Shown here: piece after piece, positions 33,493 through 44,336 of the stretch
How the letters are laid out: the number at the start of each line of letters is the position of its first letter
How positions within the stretch are numbered: position 1 is the first letter of the stretch
Source: Camellia lanceoleosa
Taxonomy: Eukaryota; Streptophyta; Magnoliopsida; Ericales; Theaceae
Assembly: GCA_025200525.1 (NCBI GenBank)
Contig: CM045763.1
Coordinates: 158,726,246-158,790,245, forward strand
DNA length: 64,000 nucleotides
Direction: 5' to 3'
Position numbers and translations under genes: made by a program
Notes under the pieces: generated by a model
Databases searched by the model: none
What the model saw: the letters and a program-made list of their open reading frames with translations, nothing else
What the model was told of the DNA's origin: nothing

Positions 33493-36400
33493 TGTAACTG
33501 GTTTTTCGTACTCCTCAAAGGGGTTTAGTCTCCTAGGATACAATAGCCCTATAGTTCGAACTCCCGTTGTTCTGAATTTGGTTTCACAAGTGCAATTTGA
33601 AATAGAAAAACACAAATGAGAGTCCAAATCCTGCAAATCTTAGAAAAATCCATTTAATCATCAGAGATGCCAAAAATGGACTGTATTGCTCAATTTCATA
33701 GTCGCCACCTAAATATTTTGGAAAATTTAGGAAACCCAAGACTTGTGCCAAAGGACACTTGTCCGTTATAACCAAAGTGTCTTGGCTCAAGAACTTACGT
33801 ATGAGAGGGGAATGTCATGAATTGAGCACCCCACTCACCTGATCAAAGATCAACCTATACTAATCATGATGTGATTTTCATGTAAAGTATGTGCTCATAT
33901 TCTGATTATTATGCTAACATTACTATGTGAGGCACACAAATATAGACTACGTCACCCACTTTGGAATGCTTTGATTTCATGTTTGTTTGAAAAAAAGTTT
34001 TGAATATGTACTACTTGAAAAAGCATGCTCATATGTACATTAATCAAAATCGTCCCAACTTAAGAAAAATAGCCTTCATCCACAGGCGTTCAAAGAGGTA
34101 TTTGAAATAAGCACGTAGCCTCATGGTAGTATGCTTGATATAGCAACAAAAATACACATGCAATATGTTAAAGCAAAAATACTCACCTAGTACTCAACTG
34201 AGGCAAGCCAAAGAGAAGAAAATAATTAGAAAAATGCAAGCTCTAATATGCAAGTGACTAATACAACACATACAAAATGCAACTGCTAGGTTTGGTTTAT
34301 TTAACATGTCATATGGATCAACTCAAAACATGCGGCAACACACGTATTCAAGTAAGTAGGAAATGACAATGATATTAGAATGATGAACCAAACCCAATGC
34401 ATGTAAACATGGATACAACACATGGTAATGTTATGAAATCAAAACATGATACTACCACAGTAAGCATGTAAGTAAAAGGGAGAAAAAAAATGGGGGTTGG
34501 AAGATATACAAATATTACAAGTTTTCCCTCGCACAAGAGGTTCTAAACAAATGTCCTAAATGAATTAACTAAATTAACTAGCTATTACAAATTCGAATGA
34601 AGCCAACTAATTAATTACAGAATCTAATATTAAAGTACTAATTTAATGGACTTGAACAGGAGGCAAGGAGCCGCATGCACACAATCGAGAACATCCTCCC
34701 GAAAACCTCTTTGTTTGCTATCAGAATCTGCTCTGTTTGCAGTTAGAAAATTATTCTGTTTTGGCATCAGGTGCTGCTCTGTTCTGCTGAAAGAATGCCA
34801 CTACTTCTACAAAATAGGTGGCCGATCGGCCTTGAAAAGTAGTTGGCTATACAGAATTATGGCCGATCAACCACTGCTTCTCGAGGATACCCAACTGCCA
34901 CAGAGCAAAAATAGAGTGTTTCCAGGAGATATTTATTCTCTATGCCCTTCCCTATCATGAAGATGATCATGGGAGGAGTAGATTCGATTCACAAATCATC
35001 AATTGTCGCAAATTTGTTGCATAATGATCTTAGAACCGATAGGACAAAAGATCAATAAATTAAACAAAAGATAGATAATACCTCCTCCCTATCATGCAGT
35101 TACCTCAAGGGAAAGGGTAGACATTACTACACGAATCATTAAATATCACTAAAAAGTATGCAATGATTCAAGACGCAATAAGTTCAATATAACGGCCGAT
35201 TGAACCTAACCCAATTTTATTACCTTTTTTATTTCAATTTATTAGCCCTTTTTTACATTACCTATCCATTTCTTATCTTTTCTTCATTTTTCTCCAAAGG
35301 TGATGATTACGTCCACTATATCCAAAAGCAATGAAGAATAGCAAGCATGACTTGACCCATGAAATGAGCTTTTCAAGCCCTTTTCTATGGGAAAAATTAC
35401 AAAGGAAGAATCAAACTCATTTACAAGCGATAATGAATTCTAAGTCAAACATAAAATGAGCGACAATGGCTAATGAAACTCGAAAAGAGCGATAATGACT
35501 AGTCAAACCCAAAATGAGCGATAATGACTCTAAATCCAAACTCGATAATAAGCTATAATGAACTTTTCCTTTGTGATTTCCAAGGGTCTAATTAGAAAAT
35601 TAGTCCCTTAGAAGTAAATACACCGATGATAAAGAGAGGTATCAAACAAGAGATTGTGCTTAGCATAAGAGAGATATAATGCCCTGATAATGAACTTCCG
35701 AAGAAATTAAACCATTTAGCATGAAGGGTCTATTTGTTATGCCTTGAGCAACAATCTTTAGTTTGATACAACTCTTTATTCAAAAGAAACAAAGCAAGGA
35801 GGGAGATTGCAGAGTGCTAATGGAAAGGTGGGTGATTACAATGACATGAGTATGTATGAAAGGTATAAAAAAAACAAGAAAAGACTATCAACTCAAATGG
35901 ATTGGAAGCCAAAGCCAATATACCAATCCATGAGGACTTACAACAACACATCTACAATATTCAAAGCATAATTTAACACACTAAAAAGCTCTGAAATAGC
36001 ACAAAATTAGTGCTAAAAATCAGGTTTTTAAGGTGAAAAAAGAGAGCAAAAATGGGATAAAGCCAAGGGGTTTCAACCAACCAACAAGCCTAAGGAAGGG
36101 TGTCTAACCCCTCCTCTTTTTTGTGACTTAAAATCACATATTTTAGGCCTCGAAACACTCTGAAATCAGTATGAAAAAGCAAGAGAGAGAAAAGATGATA
36201 CAAAAGCTCGAAGTATACCTCTTAAAAGAGAGGATGCTCTTCTAGTTCACATACCACAAGTTGAACACTCTCAAGAGTTGAAATTGTGTTCCAGAATCTC
36301 AGGAAAAAGGCCCCAAGTTCTAGCTTGTAAGGAGTATGTATGGTGTATGTATATTGCAAGAGAGGAAGGAAGAGTGTTTGACAAGTTATGGCTCTTGGCA

Positions 36401-36805
36401 AAATTTTCTAACCCTAAACCATAAGGGGAGGGCTTGTATTTATAGAAAAACACCTTCTCATGTTAGAAATATTGGTAATGAGACAGCTGGTGCAAAGCAT
36501 GCACATGGGGACAACTTGCAGCTGTCAAAATATCTGCTACGCTAAACATGGCCGGTTGGCCATGAAGAAGAACCAGCCAATCAAAAATTGTCTACCGGCC
36601 ACTTGTTGGCCAGCTTTTCTCTAGGTGTTTAGGCTAGAAAAAATTAGGTTTTGGTCCAAAATTGGTGCAAGGTTTAGGTTCTGAAACTCAAAACCGAAGC
36701 CTTTTGCTAAAGAAATTGAACGATTTGCATAGCGTAACATTTCATCCTCGAGTGTTCAAAGTGAGGTGCCCAAGTCTTAAGGGCGGTCAAAATGGGGTGT
36801 CTACA
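33493..36805 (-). mobile_element. 5' LTR of element B (Tat-like), 3313 bp; also abuts a second element's 3' end
   Basis: In element orientation it starts TGTAGACACCCCATTTTGACC at 36805 and ends with ...CAGTTACA at 33493 beside the primer site. It shares the conserved block (ATAGTCGCCACCTAAAT at 33698), a GGCCGATCGGCC cluster (34815-34875), a second cluster (36548-36612) and a consensus TATA box (36437-36445). The right flank ATGCCCCAATCC reads GGATTGGGGCAT on the minus strand, polypurine-like, and is followed by internal sequence with an antisense ORF. The LTR therefore has a primer site on one side and a 3'-end-type flank on the other. Confidence 0.85.
36437..36445 (-). promoter_or_regulatory. 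TATA box of the element B LTR
   Basis: The minus strand reads TTTCTATAAATACAAGCCC, a textbook plant TATA context, 361 bp from the LTR start. The leader downstream is T/C-rich. Confidence 0.65.
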
Positions 36806-38004
36806 ATGCCCCAATCCCATTTTGGCCATATAGGGCTCTTGAACAAATGTGTGGTCTTGCTTTAAACGAGGCTCGGTCTCTAGCTCATGACGAAGAGTTA
36901 GATGTACCTAGCTTGATTCATTAGTTTTTTTGAATCGGGGACAGGAGTGACCTTCTTTGGTGAGTTTACCGTCAACATGCCCTCTACTTATGCTTGCTTA
37001 CGCACTTCCTACTTTCCCCTAGTTGCAGCGGAGCCAGCATTAGGCTGATTGAAGTGGCCCAACGCCTCAAGGAGCGACAAAGCTGCATAGGGTTGACACT
37101 AGCTGAAACCTTAATGGGCTTGGATGCTTTCCACCGGCAGGAGACTTCTCGGTTTGCGAGGAGCCCACTGCTTATTCTAGTACTATTTCCCACATTTTCT
37201 TATTTATGATTCTCACATCACTTTGGCACTCAATCTCTATTTTCTCTCAAAAACCCTTTCATTACTTTTTCTTCTCAACACACATCTCTCTATTCTTTAA
37301 TCTCTCATATTTGTTTTATCCTTTCCCAGGTGTGGTTGATGGATGAGCTGAAAGTTATGGACCATTGCCCCGAGTACTCTGTCAGATCCTACTTCTTTCG
37401 CTTGCTTCTACTGAGCTTTCCTACATAGGGGTTATGGTGTGATTGGATGTGCTGCAAATCTGCAACTGACATTGCTTGGTGATGCCTTTGGCTTAACTCA
37501 ACCTGGATAAGTTATAGCATGTCCCATCAACAAGGTATATAACTGATTGGCCTGACACACTATGTTTTCTATTTCCCATTCGGGCATGATCAAACTCGCC
37601 TTGCTGAGGGGATTGAGTATCTGGCTCTATTTTTATTTGTGCTTCACACTTTGCTTAGTACCCAACTGCCTGGAGGACGAGAGAGCATTTGGCCCCTATT
37701 GTTAGCTTCAGTCATGCCCTTTCTAGAGAATGCTTGGCTTGAGGATGAGGCACAGGTTGGGCCATCCTTGGCGGCAGAGACTTTTGAAAGTGCAGGCAAG
37801 AGACAGAGGATCACTACTTGACTCATTTATGCCCTTAGTTCATTTCTTTGACTTTTCTTTTCCTTTAAAGCTTTATGATGTAAAAGCAACTTTGATTTGG
37901 CCTGAGAGTTGGATGGTGTGCTTGTTTCTACTCTCTATTTTGAAATCATGTAATTAAAGTTGTGAGTACTGAAATTTTTCTTTTTTGGTCCAAAAAATGG
38001 TTTG
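36806..38004 (+). pseudogene. Antisense extra ORF of a second Tat copy, possibly plant-mobile-domain-like
   Basis: The plus strand, antisense to the flanking Tat LTRs, carries a broken reading frame. Pieces in order are ASIRLIEVAQRLKERQSCIGLTLAETLMGLDAF (about 37035-37130), SPLLI then QVWLMDELKVMDHCPEYSVRSYFFR (about 37330-37400), GDAFGLTQPG (about 37480-37510) and LPGGRESIWPLLLASVMPFL to a stop after GKRQRITT near 37821. Short motifs such as L-A-ET-L-GLD, QVWL and FGL-Q recall plant mobile domain proteins, but the match is judged by eye. The C-terminal half recurs at 13302-13653, and its very end in element C near 45322-45360. Stops and frameshifts make it non-functional. The right end is cut by the LTR starting at 38005. 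Confidence 0.5.
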
Positions 38005-40850
38005 TGTAGCTTGCTTTTCGTGCTCCTTTCAGATACGATAGCCCTACAGTTCAGACTTCTGTGATTCTAAATCTAATTTCACAAGTGTAATGTGAAATAG
38101 GTAAACACAAATGAGTCCAAATCCGACAAATCTTTTGGAAAATCGATTTTGAATCAAAAATGCCAAAAATGGACCACTTTGCCAGATTATAGAGTTGCCA
38201 CCTAAATATTTTTGAAAAATTTAGGAAACCCAAGAATCGTGCCAAAGGCCACTTATGCGTTATCACCAAAGTGTTTTGGTTCAGGAACTTAGATATGATC
38301 TTTACTTACATTATATGCTCATGTTCATGAATTAAGCACCCCACTTACCCGATCAAAGATCAGCCTCTACTAATCATGATGTGATCTTTACTTACATTAT
38401 ATGCTCATGTTCCGATTATTAGGCTATCTTTATTATGTGATGCACACATGTATAGACTAGTTTGCTCAATTTGGAACATTTTGATTTTATGTTTGAAAAA
38501 GTATTTTGAATGTGTACCACTTAAGAAAGTAATCTCATATGTACTTTAATCAAATAATCCCAACTTAAGCAAATAGCCTTCATCTACAGGCAGTCAAACA
38601 AATATATTACTTAAGAACTTAGCCTCATGGAAAATATGTTTGACATGGCAACAATCGCACACATGAGATCTGCTAAAGCAAAAAAATGCTTACCCCAAAT
38701 AGCCAAGGCGAGCCAAAAAGAGAGGAAATAGTTAGACAAAATGCATGATCCTAACAATGCAAATGACTAATGCAACACATGCAAAAATACAACTAATAGG
38801 TTTGGTTTATTTAACATGGCATATGAATCAATTTGATAGCATGCGGTGAAGAACGTATTCATATAATTAATGTACGACCATATAGTTAGAATGATGTACC
38901 AAACCCAATGCATGCAAAACATGGATATGTAAGCATGGTAATGATATGAAATAAAAAATATGATGCTACCATTCTAAGCAAGTAAATAAAAGGGAGAAAG
39001 AAATTGAGGTTGGAAGACATACACAAATTATTACATATTTGCCCTCGCACAGGAGGGTCTGGCTAAATGTCCTAGCTAATTACCAACTTAACTAACTATT
39101 ACATTACCAAAATTTAACTAGCTATTCTAACTAATTATTACAAATTAGGATTAAACTAACTAATTACTTACAACAACATGAAATTAATTGACTAAGCTAT
39201 TGCAAGTTCAAAGGAATTAACTAATTGACTAAGAGCTATGTAAGTTGATTAAACTCGAGCGGGGTTAAGAAACCACACGTGCCAATGCAAACATCCTCCT
39301 GAAAACGCCTCTGTTTTGCTGTTAGAACTGCTCTGTCTGCAAAAAAAAAGACTTTTGTTTTTGCCTCAGTTTCTACTCTGTTCTGCAAGAAAAAGACACT
39401 ATTTTATTGTAAAGAGGTGGTGGGCAACTAAGGAAACTGGTCGGCTGGATGATAGGGTGGTCGGCTGGCCACTATTGTTTTCGTACTACCCTGCTACAAC
39501 AAAATGGAGACAGAGCAAAAACAGAGTGTTTCAAAGGGATGTTTATCCTCTCTACCTCTTCTAATCATGAAATTGATCAAGAGAGAAGTAGAATCAGACC
39601 ACAAATCATTAATGATCGAAAGGTTATTGCATGATGATCTATGGATCGATGGGACAAAATCTCAATGAATGATGAAAGACGAACAAAACCTTCTCCCTAT
39701 CATGGAATTGATCAAAAGAAGTGGTAGACCTTGAATCTTGAACTATTATCATCACTAAAGAGTATGAAATGATTCAAGACTCAATGGGTTCAATTAACGT
39801 CCGATTGAAGCCAAACCATTTGATTATCTTGTATCATTTTAGTCCAATTGTGTAGCCTCCTTTAATTACCTTTCCATTATTTAGTCATTTTAGTCTAAAA
39901 ATGAGAATTAAGTCCACTAAAAGGAGAGAAGTGTCAAACAAGAAGTTGTTTTTGGCACGAGAGAGATGTAATGCCCTGGTAATGAACCTCCAAAGAGATT
40001 AAATAATTAAGTATGGAAGGTCTCTTTCTCAAGATTAAACAACACTCATTTGAAACAACTCTTACAAACAAAGAGAAAAACAAGAAAGGCAGGAGGTTGT
40101 AGAGATGTTTAGAACAAGTGTGAGAAAATGTATGAAAAAGCATAAAACAAAAGCTATCAACTCAAATAGGTTAGTGTCTAAGGCCTAAACCACCAAACCT
40201 ATGAGGACTACAACACTACAAGCATACAATACAAAACATAAATGAAATAAACACCCTAAAATAGTGCAAAAAAACAGCTAAAACAGTACTGGAATTATCA
40301 TGGAAAAGCTAGAAAAAGTGAACTACAATAATGAAGAAATGAAGCTAGTAAGAAAGCCTAAGGAGTGGTGGCTAACCCCTCCACCTTTTGAACCTCAAAA
40401 CCACTTTTTAAGCCTCTAGAAAACTCTGAAAAACAAAAGGAAAAAGTTGAAAAATATGGGAAACACAAGGGCAAAAGCTTGGAAAATAAAGTTCAAAGAA
40501 TGGTGCTTAACCCCTTTATATTTGATAGCTTTAAACCACAAGTTTCAGTCCATAGAAATAGGGTAAAAATAGTGTAAAAAAAAAATAAGTAAACATAGGG
40601 AAGAAGTAGTGTAGAGATGCCCAAATTTATACCTCTTGAAGAGAGGTAACTCCTTTGTTCACAAACTAATAACTTCTCACTCTCAAGAGCTAAGATTTGA
40701 GCTCAAGAACCTCAGCAAGAAAAGCCAAATTTTTGCTTTAGGAAGTGTAGAAAGGGAGTGTATAGGTTGCAAGATAGCGAGGGAGAGTGTTTCACAAGTT
40801 TTGGTCCTTTTGGAATTTTTTCTAACCTAATTTCAAGAGAGGTGGTCATG

Positions 40851-40861
40851 TATATATATAG
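40851..40861 (-). promoter_or_regulatory. TATA-like element in the B-type part of the chimeric LTR
   Basis: The minus strand reads TTTTTCTATATATATACATGACC, aligned with the B LTR TATA box at 36437. Confidence 0.5.
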
Positions 40862-41066
40862 AAAAACATGAGCCATTTTTTTGGTTTCAGTTTTCAAAAA
40901 TTGATTCCACACCCATCTGTGAAAACACGTCTACCCGGTCATCCTCTCGGATATCCGGCTGATTGACCAAAACAGTTTTTTTTTTTCACCTTATTTTTAT
41001 ATTTTAAATAAAAAAATATTTTGGGAATTTTTGTTAAATTTTTTATGAGCTTTGAATAGAATTTTG

Positions 41067-41257
41067 GGTTGTGTGTTTGGTTATGAGTTGTAAATTTTTG
41101 AATCAAATATCATATGTCACATCACTCAATTCAAAACTCTTTTCAAAACTCATAACCAAACAAATTTTCCACACTCAAATCATAATTCCAAAACTCACAA
41201 ACTCCAAATACAACTCTATTCTCAAATCATAATTCTGAAGTTCTACCAAACACAACC
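41067..41257. mobile_element. Small inverted-repeat (MITE-like) element, 191 bp
   Basis: Ends GGTTGTGTGTTTGGT and ACCAAACACAACC are inverted repeats. Inside, GTTTGGTTATGAGTT (about 41075-41090) pairs with AACTCATAACCAAAC (about 41147-41161), so much of it can fold back. TTTG flanks both ends, but this is too short to prove a target duplication. There is no coding capacity. Superfamily is not assigned; the GTGTTTGG-type ends are common in plant hAT-like and Harbinger-like MITEs. Confidence 0.5.
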
Positions 41258-42196
41258 TTTGTTTTCCTCTCTTTCTAAAACACTCACTCTTTTTTTATCA
41301 AGGCTACTAAAGTTTGGCTATATCAGAGTTTTTGGTATGGTTTCGGTGTCTCAAGGATTGTATATCAGTGTATGGTAGTGTATATTTGAAAATGGGAGTT
41401 TTGGGTTCAAAGCTTAAACTTCTCTCTTTTCTTTCTAACTTTTTTCTCTTCTCAATTCATTCCTCTATTCTTTTCATCCCCTCTCTTCGATACATTATGA
41501 TCCTCTCCATATAGACAATTAGGAAATGCAAAGTCAAAGAGGTAGGAGACAAGGTTGATGGGATAATATGGGTTGTTGGATTGGATGCCCACTTTTGGGA
41601 AGAGGACAAACTCCCTTTTGACAATGGAGGCCAAAGGATGATAATAGAGGATGAGCAGGTGCACCTCGTGCATGAATGTATTAACAAAAGATCTGAAATG
41701 GCATGACCCACACCCATTCAATAAGAATTCTACCAAAACTACCCTACTTCTAGGAAAATTAGCCAGTCAGCCAATTTATTGACTGGCCAATCAAAAAACC
41801 TTGGTTGGCCAACCAATTAGTCAACCAAAATATTGGTTGTGGCTGACTATTTTGCACGAAACAGGATTTTTCAATAGAATTATCATCCATTCCTCCCATT
41901 TCCACACTGTTCTTTGCTCAATTTCCTCAAAAAAAAAAAAGTTTCATTTTGAAGTTTAAAAGTGAGCTTCGGAACACTACGAAAATATTCGAAACAAAGC
42001 TCGAAAAAAAGGTTTCGAAATAGAGTTTTGAAAGGAACTTAAAAACTTGGCCAAAACAGTCTTGGGGTTAGAAATAAAGCACAAATTCCATATTTTCTTA
42101 CTGAGAATTATGCGAGAAACACATTCTCATTTTTATCATCAGGTAATCAAAAGAAAGCCCCCAAGTCTTTGGGCCGATAAAAATTGGGTGTCTACA

Positions 42197-42209
42197 GTTG
42201 CCTCTCTTT
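42197..42209 (-). other. Polypurine tract of element C
   Basis: The minus strand reads AAAGAGAGGCAAC immediately before the LTR start. It matches the tract AAAGAGGGGCAAT at 61583-61595 of element D. It primes plus-strand cDNA synthesis. Confidence 0.8.
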
Positions 42210-42459
42210 GACAGAAATCGAAATCATTTCTTAACATGAGTGAAAGTCAAAGCCCAAAGACGACCCTTTTGACAAGGTCGTAAGACTTAGGCAAACAAAC
42301 AAGATACAAATGCAATTGGTTGAACCTGAAGGTTGCCTACGTATCTCTTTGCAAGGAATCAAACCAACGTAGTTCAGGGACAAAATGCAAATGACATAAT
42401 CAAAACACAATTGAAAGCTAGACTTACACGTTTTGCGAAGCCAGTTTTTTGAAAATTCA

Positions 42460-43300
42460 TGATTATGCAATACAATGCAATGGATAATATACGAGGCAAG
42501 CCTCGTGCAAATGATATGAAGCATAACAAGGGACAAGGGATATAATCCAAACACACTCACAAAAAGAGAAAATGTAACCAATGAATAGTTCTAACCTACA
42601 ACCCAAAACAGAGGAGGTATTAACCAATGGATAGTCTCAACGAACAACCCAAGAAAAGAAAGGTATTAACCAATGGTGGTTTAAACTATCAACCCGAGAA
42701 AGGAACAATATCATCATCCCAAAAAAGTCCAATATTTAACCAAGTGGTTTTGAACCTACAACCCAAAAGAGGGGGCCAACATTAACTGATAAAAAGGGTT
42801 GTAATCAAATGTTGATGTGAATAGATTGTAGCCAAGTAATGCAACAGTGGTAGTTGTAACCATGCAAATGATATGCTAATTCAATTGAAAGTTGATTTTT
42901 TTTTTTTTTTTTTTTGCCTTTTCTTTTTGAACGTACATGACTTATGCGATGTAATATATAATATATGGTGACGCAAGCCTCATGCAAATGATGCACAACA
43001 ATGGGGTACAATCCAAACACACTCACATGAGAGAAGAAAATAAGGTTTTAATCAAACAGCGAGACCTAAACTGTACCTCGATACGAAATAGGGGATTGAT
43101 TTCAGCTGGATAAAAGATAAATGGGTCTCAACCAAGACCTAGACCATACCCCAATATGAAATAGGTCTATGGTTTCAACCGGGTAAAAGAGAAAGGTATC
43201 TTAACCAATTTACAAGACCTAGACTATACCTCAATACGAAATAGGGCGATAGTTTCAACTGGGCAAAGGAGAAAAGTTGTAACCAAAAAAGTTTGAAGCG
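42460..43300. repeat. Element C: tandem repeats in the 3' noncoding region
   Basis: Three layers are seen. (1) GTATTAACCAATGG-AGT-CAACCCAAGAAAG units of about 46-60 bp, four to five copies at 42565-42800. (2) Three units of about 85 bp with AGACCTAGACTATACCTCAATACGAAATAGG at 43050-43290. (3) A longer direct repeat in which GGCAAGCCTCGTGCAAATGAT..TCCAAACACACTCACA at 42500-42560 recurs at 42975-43027. Nearby poly-T and A/T runs are at 42895-42915. Hypervariable, repeat-bearing 3' regions are typical of Tat/Ogre elements. Confidence 0.7.
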
Positions 43301-43437
43301 ATGTGAATGGATTGTAACCATGCATGACAAATGTAATAGACAGTGCAAGTGTGATAGCTAGTGAATGCAAACACACGAAGGCGCAATGTAAGACATACAA
43401 TATGCAATGATATGATATAATAGACACACAACAGATG

Positions 43438-43725
43438 AAAAAAAAACAAAAAAACAAACAATCAAAAAAATTCAAAATTTTCTCTTTTTTTTTTTCCTGA
43501 AAATTCTCTTTTTTCTGTTTTTTCTTTTTTTTTTTCAAAATTTCTTTCTATGATTTTTTTTTTCTTTTGAAAATCTATATACATACCATACACATATATG
43601 AATACAAATAATATACAAAATGCATACTACATATATCCATACAGACAAAATATATACATACAAACAATATACATACACAGACATATACATAAAAAATATA
43701 TATACATATATACACTCCTCCCCTG
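43438..43725. repeat. Low-complexity A/T-rich stretch
   Basis: Poly-A, poly-T and CTTTTT runs (43438-43570) are followed by degenerate ATACATATAC repeats (43575-43720). Frames across it translate to Lys/Phe or Tyr/Ile/His runs and are not genes. Confidence 0.85.
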
Positions 43726-43832
43726 TTTTTGGTCCCTCTCTCTATCTCATTTGTCTTCGTCAAGCACTATGTCTGGCTCGCGATTTCAACAACCACGGGG
43801 CGCCTGACCAACAACAGTTGGACTAGCCTCAT

Positions 43833-44336
43833 TTGTCAAAGATTGCCTCAGCAATCCCTCTTCTCTTGGATTCTTCCTCTTCTAGTTTCTTCTTAAACCG
43901 AGGTCTACAACAGGGACAAAGTAGAAAGCTGCAAACTTCCTTTGCCATTACTCTGCAAATTTCCTCTTTAGCGGCGTTGCTCTCTTTTGACATGGCCTCT
44001 TCTTGCTGTCCTCTCATTCTCTTCCCTAACCTTAACGATTCCCTGATCGAGATTATTGAGGTCAGCACCTCTGAGCATCAACCTAATGCCCCTGCCCCTA
44101 TTCTCAGCTTTCATGCGCTATCAATCGAGCAAACAATGGCAGCGCGGTCTGATATCGATGGCAACCACTTCACATTGAAGTCCTATGTGGAGACGGTGAC
44201 CACCGTCTCCAACTTGTCCCACCAGTCGCAAAATAGGACAAGCGAGGTACATCGATTAAACGTACAACTCTTTCTACTCCAGTGTATGTACAAAGATACT
44301 CGAGAAGAGATTAGCACGCTAAAAAAGCATAACTAA
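43833..44336 (+). CDS. Hypothetical antisense ORF in element C, 167 codons
   Basis: This is an uninterrupted plus-strand frame in an element otherwise full of stops. The N-terminal third is Ser/Leu-rich (DSSSSSFFLNRGL). The last 70 residues (LKSYVETVTTVSNLSHQS to EEISTLKKHN) have a heptad-like spacing suggesting a coiled coil. It lies antisense to element C, between the tandem repeats and the pol remnants, the place where Tat elements may carry an extra ORF. No family is recognised. On the opposite strand, 44068-43829 encodes a Lys/Glu-rich 79-residue frame, so the true coding strand is uncertain and both could be chance. Confidence 0.3.
   Translation: MSKIASAIPLLLDSSSSSFFLNRGLQQGQSRKLQTSFAITLQISSLAALLSFDMASSCCPLILFPNLNDSLIEIIEVSTSEHQPNAPAPILSFHALSIEQTMAARSDIDGNHFTLKSYVETVTTVSNLSHQSQNRTSEVHRLNVQLFLLQCMYKDTREEISTLKKHN

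Larger units (their letters stand above)
38005..42196 (-). mobile_element. Chimeric Tat LTR: B-type part plus C-type part
   Basis: The left part (38005 to about 40977) follows the B LTR in order and content: AGAGTTGCCACCTAAAT at 38191, a GGTCGGCTGG cluster (39415-39475), a leader with TATA (40851-40861) and a weak cluster (40920-40975). The expected last 200 bp are missing. After a T-rich stretch and an inverted-repeat element (41067-41257), the right part (about 41264-42196) follows the C-type LTR at 56200-57132, with its own cluster (41755-41850) and LTR start TGTAGACACCCAATTTTTATCGG at 42196. A polypurine tract lies just outside at 42197, so the right part is the 3' LTR start of element C. 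Confidence 0.75.

Noticed and set aside
41452..41736. 94-codon frame repeated at 56357-56650
   Set aside because: The repetition reflects the two LTRs of element C; the peptide has no domain and the frame differs in detail between copies.
43438..43725. Overlapping frames on both strands with Lys, Phe, Tyr and Ile runs
   Set aside because: They are translations of poly-A, poly-T and ATAC repeats, not genes.
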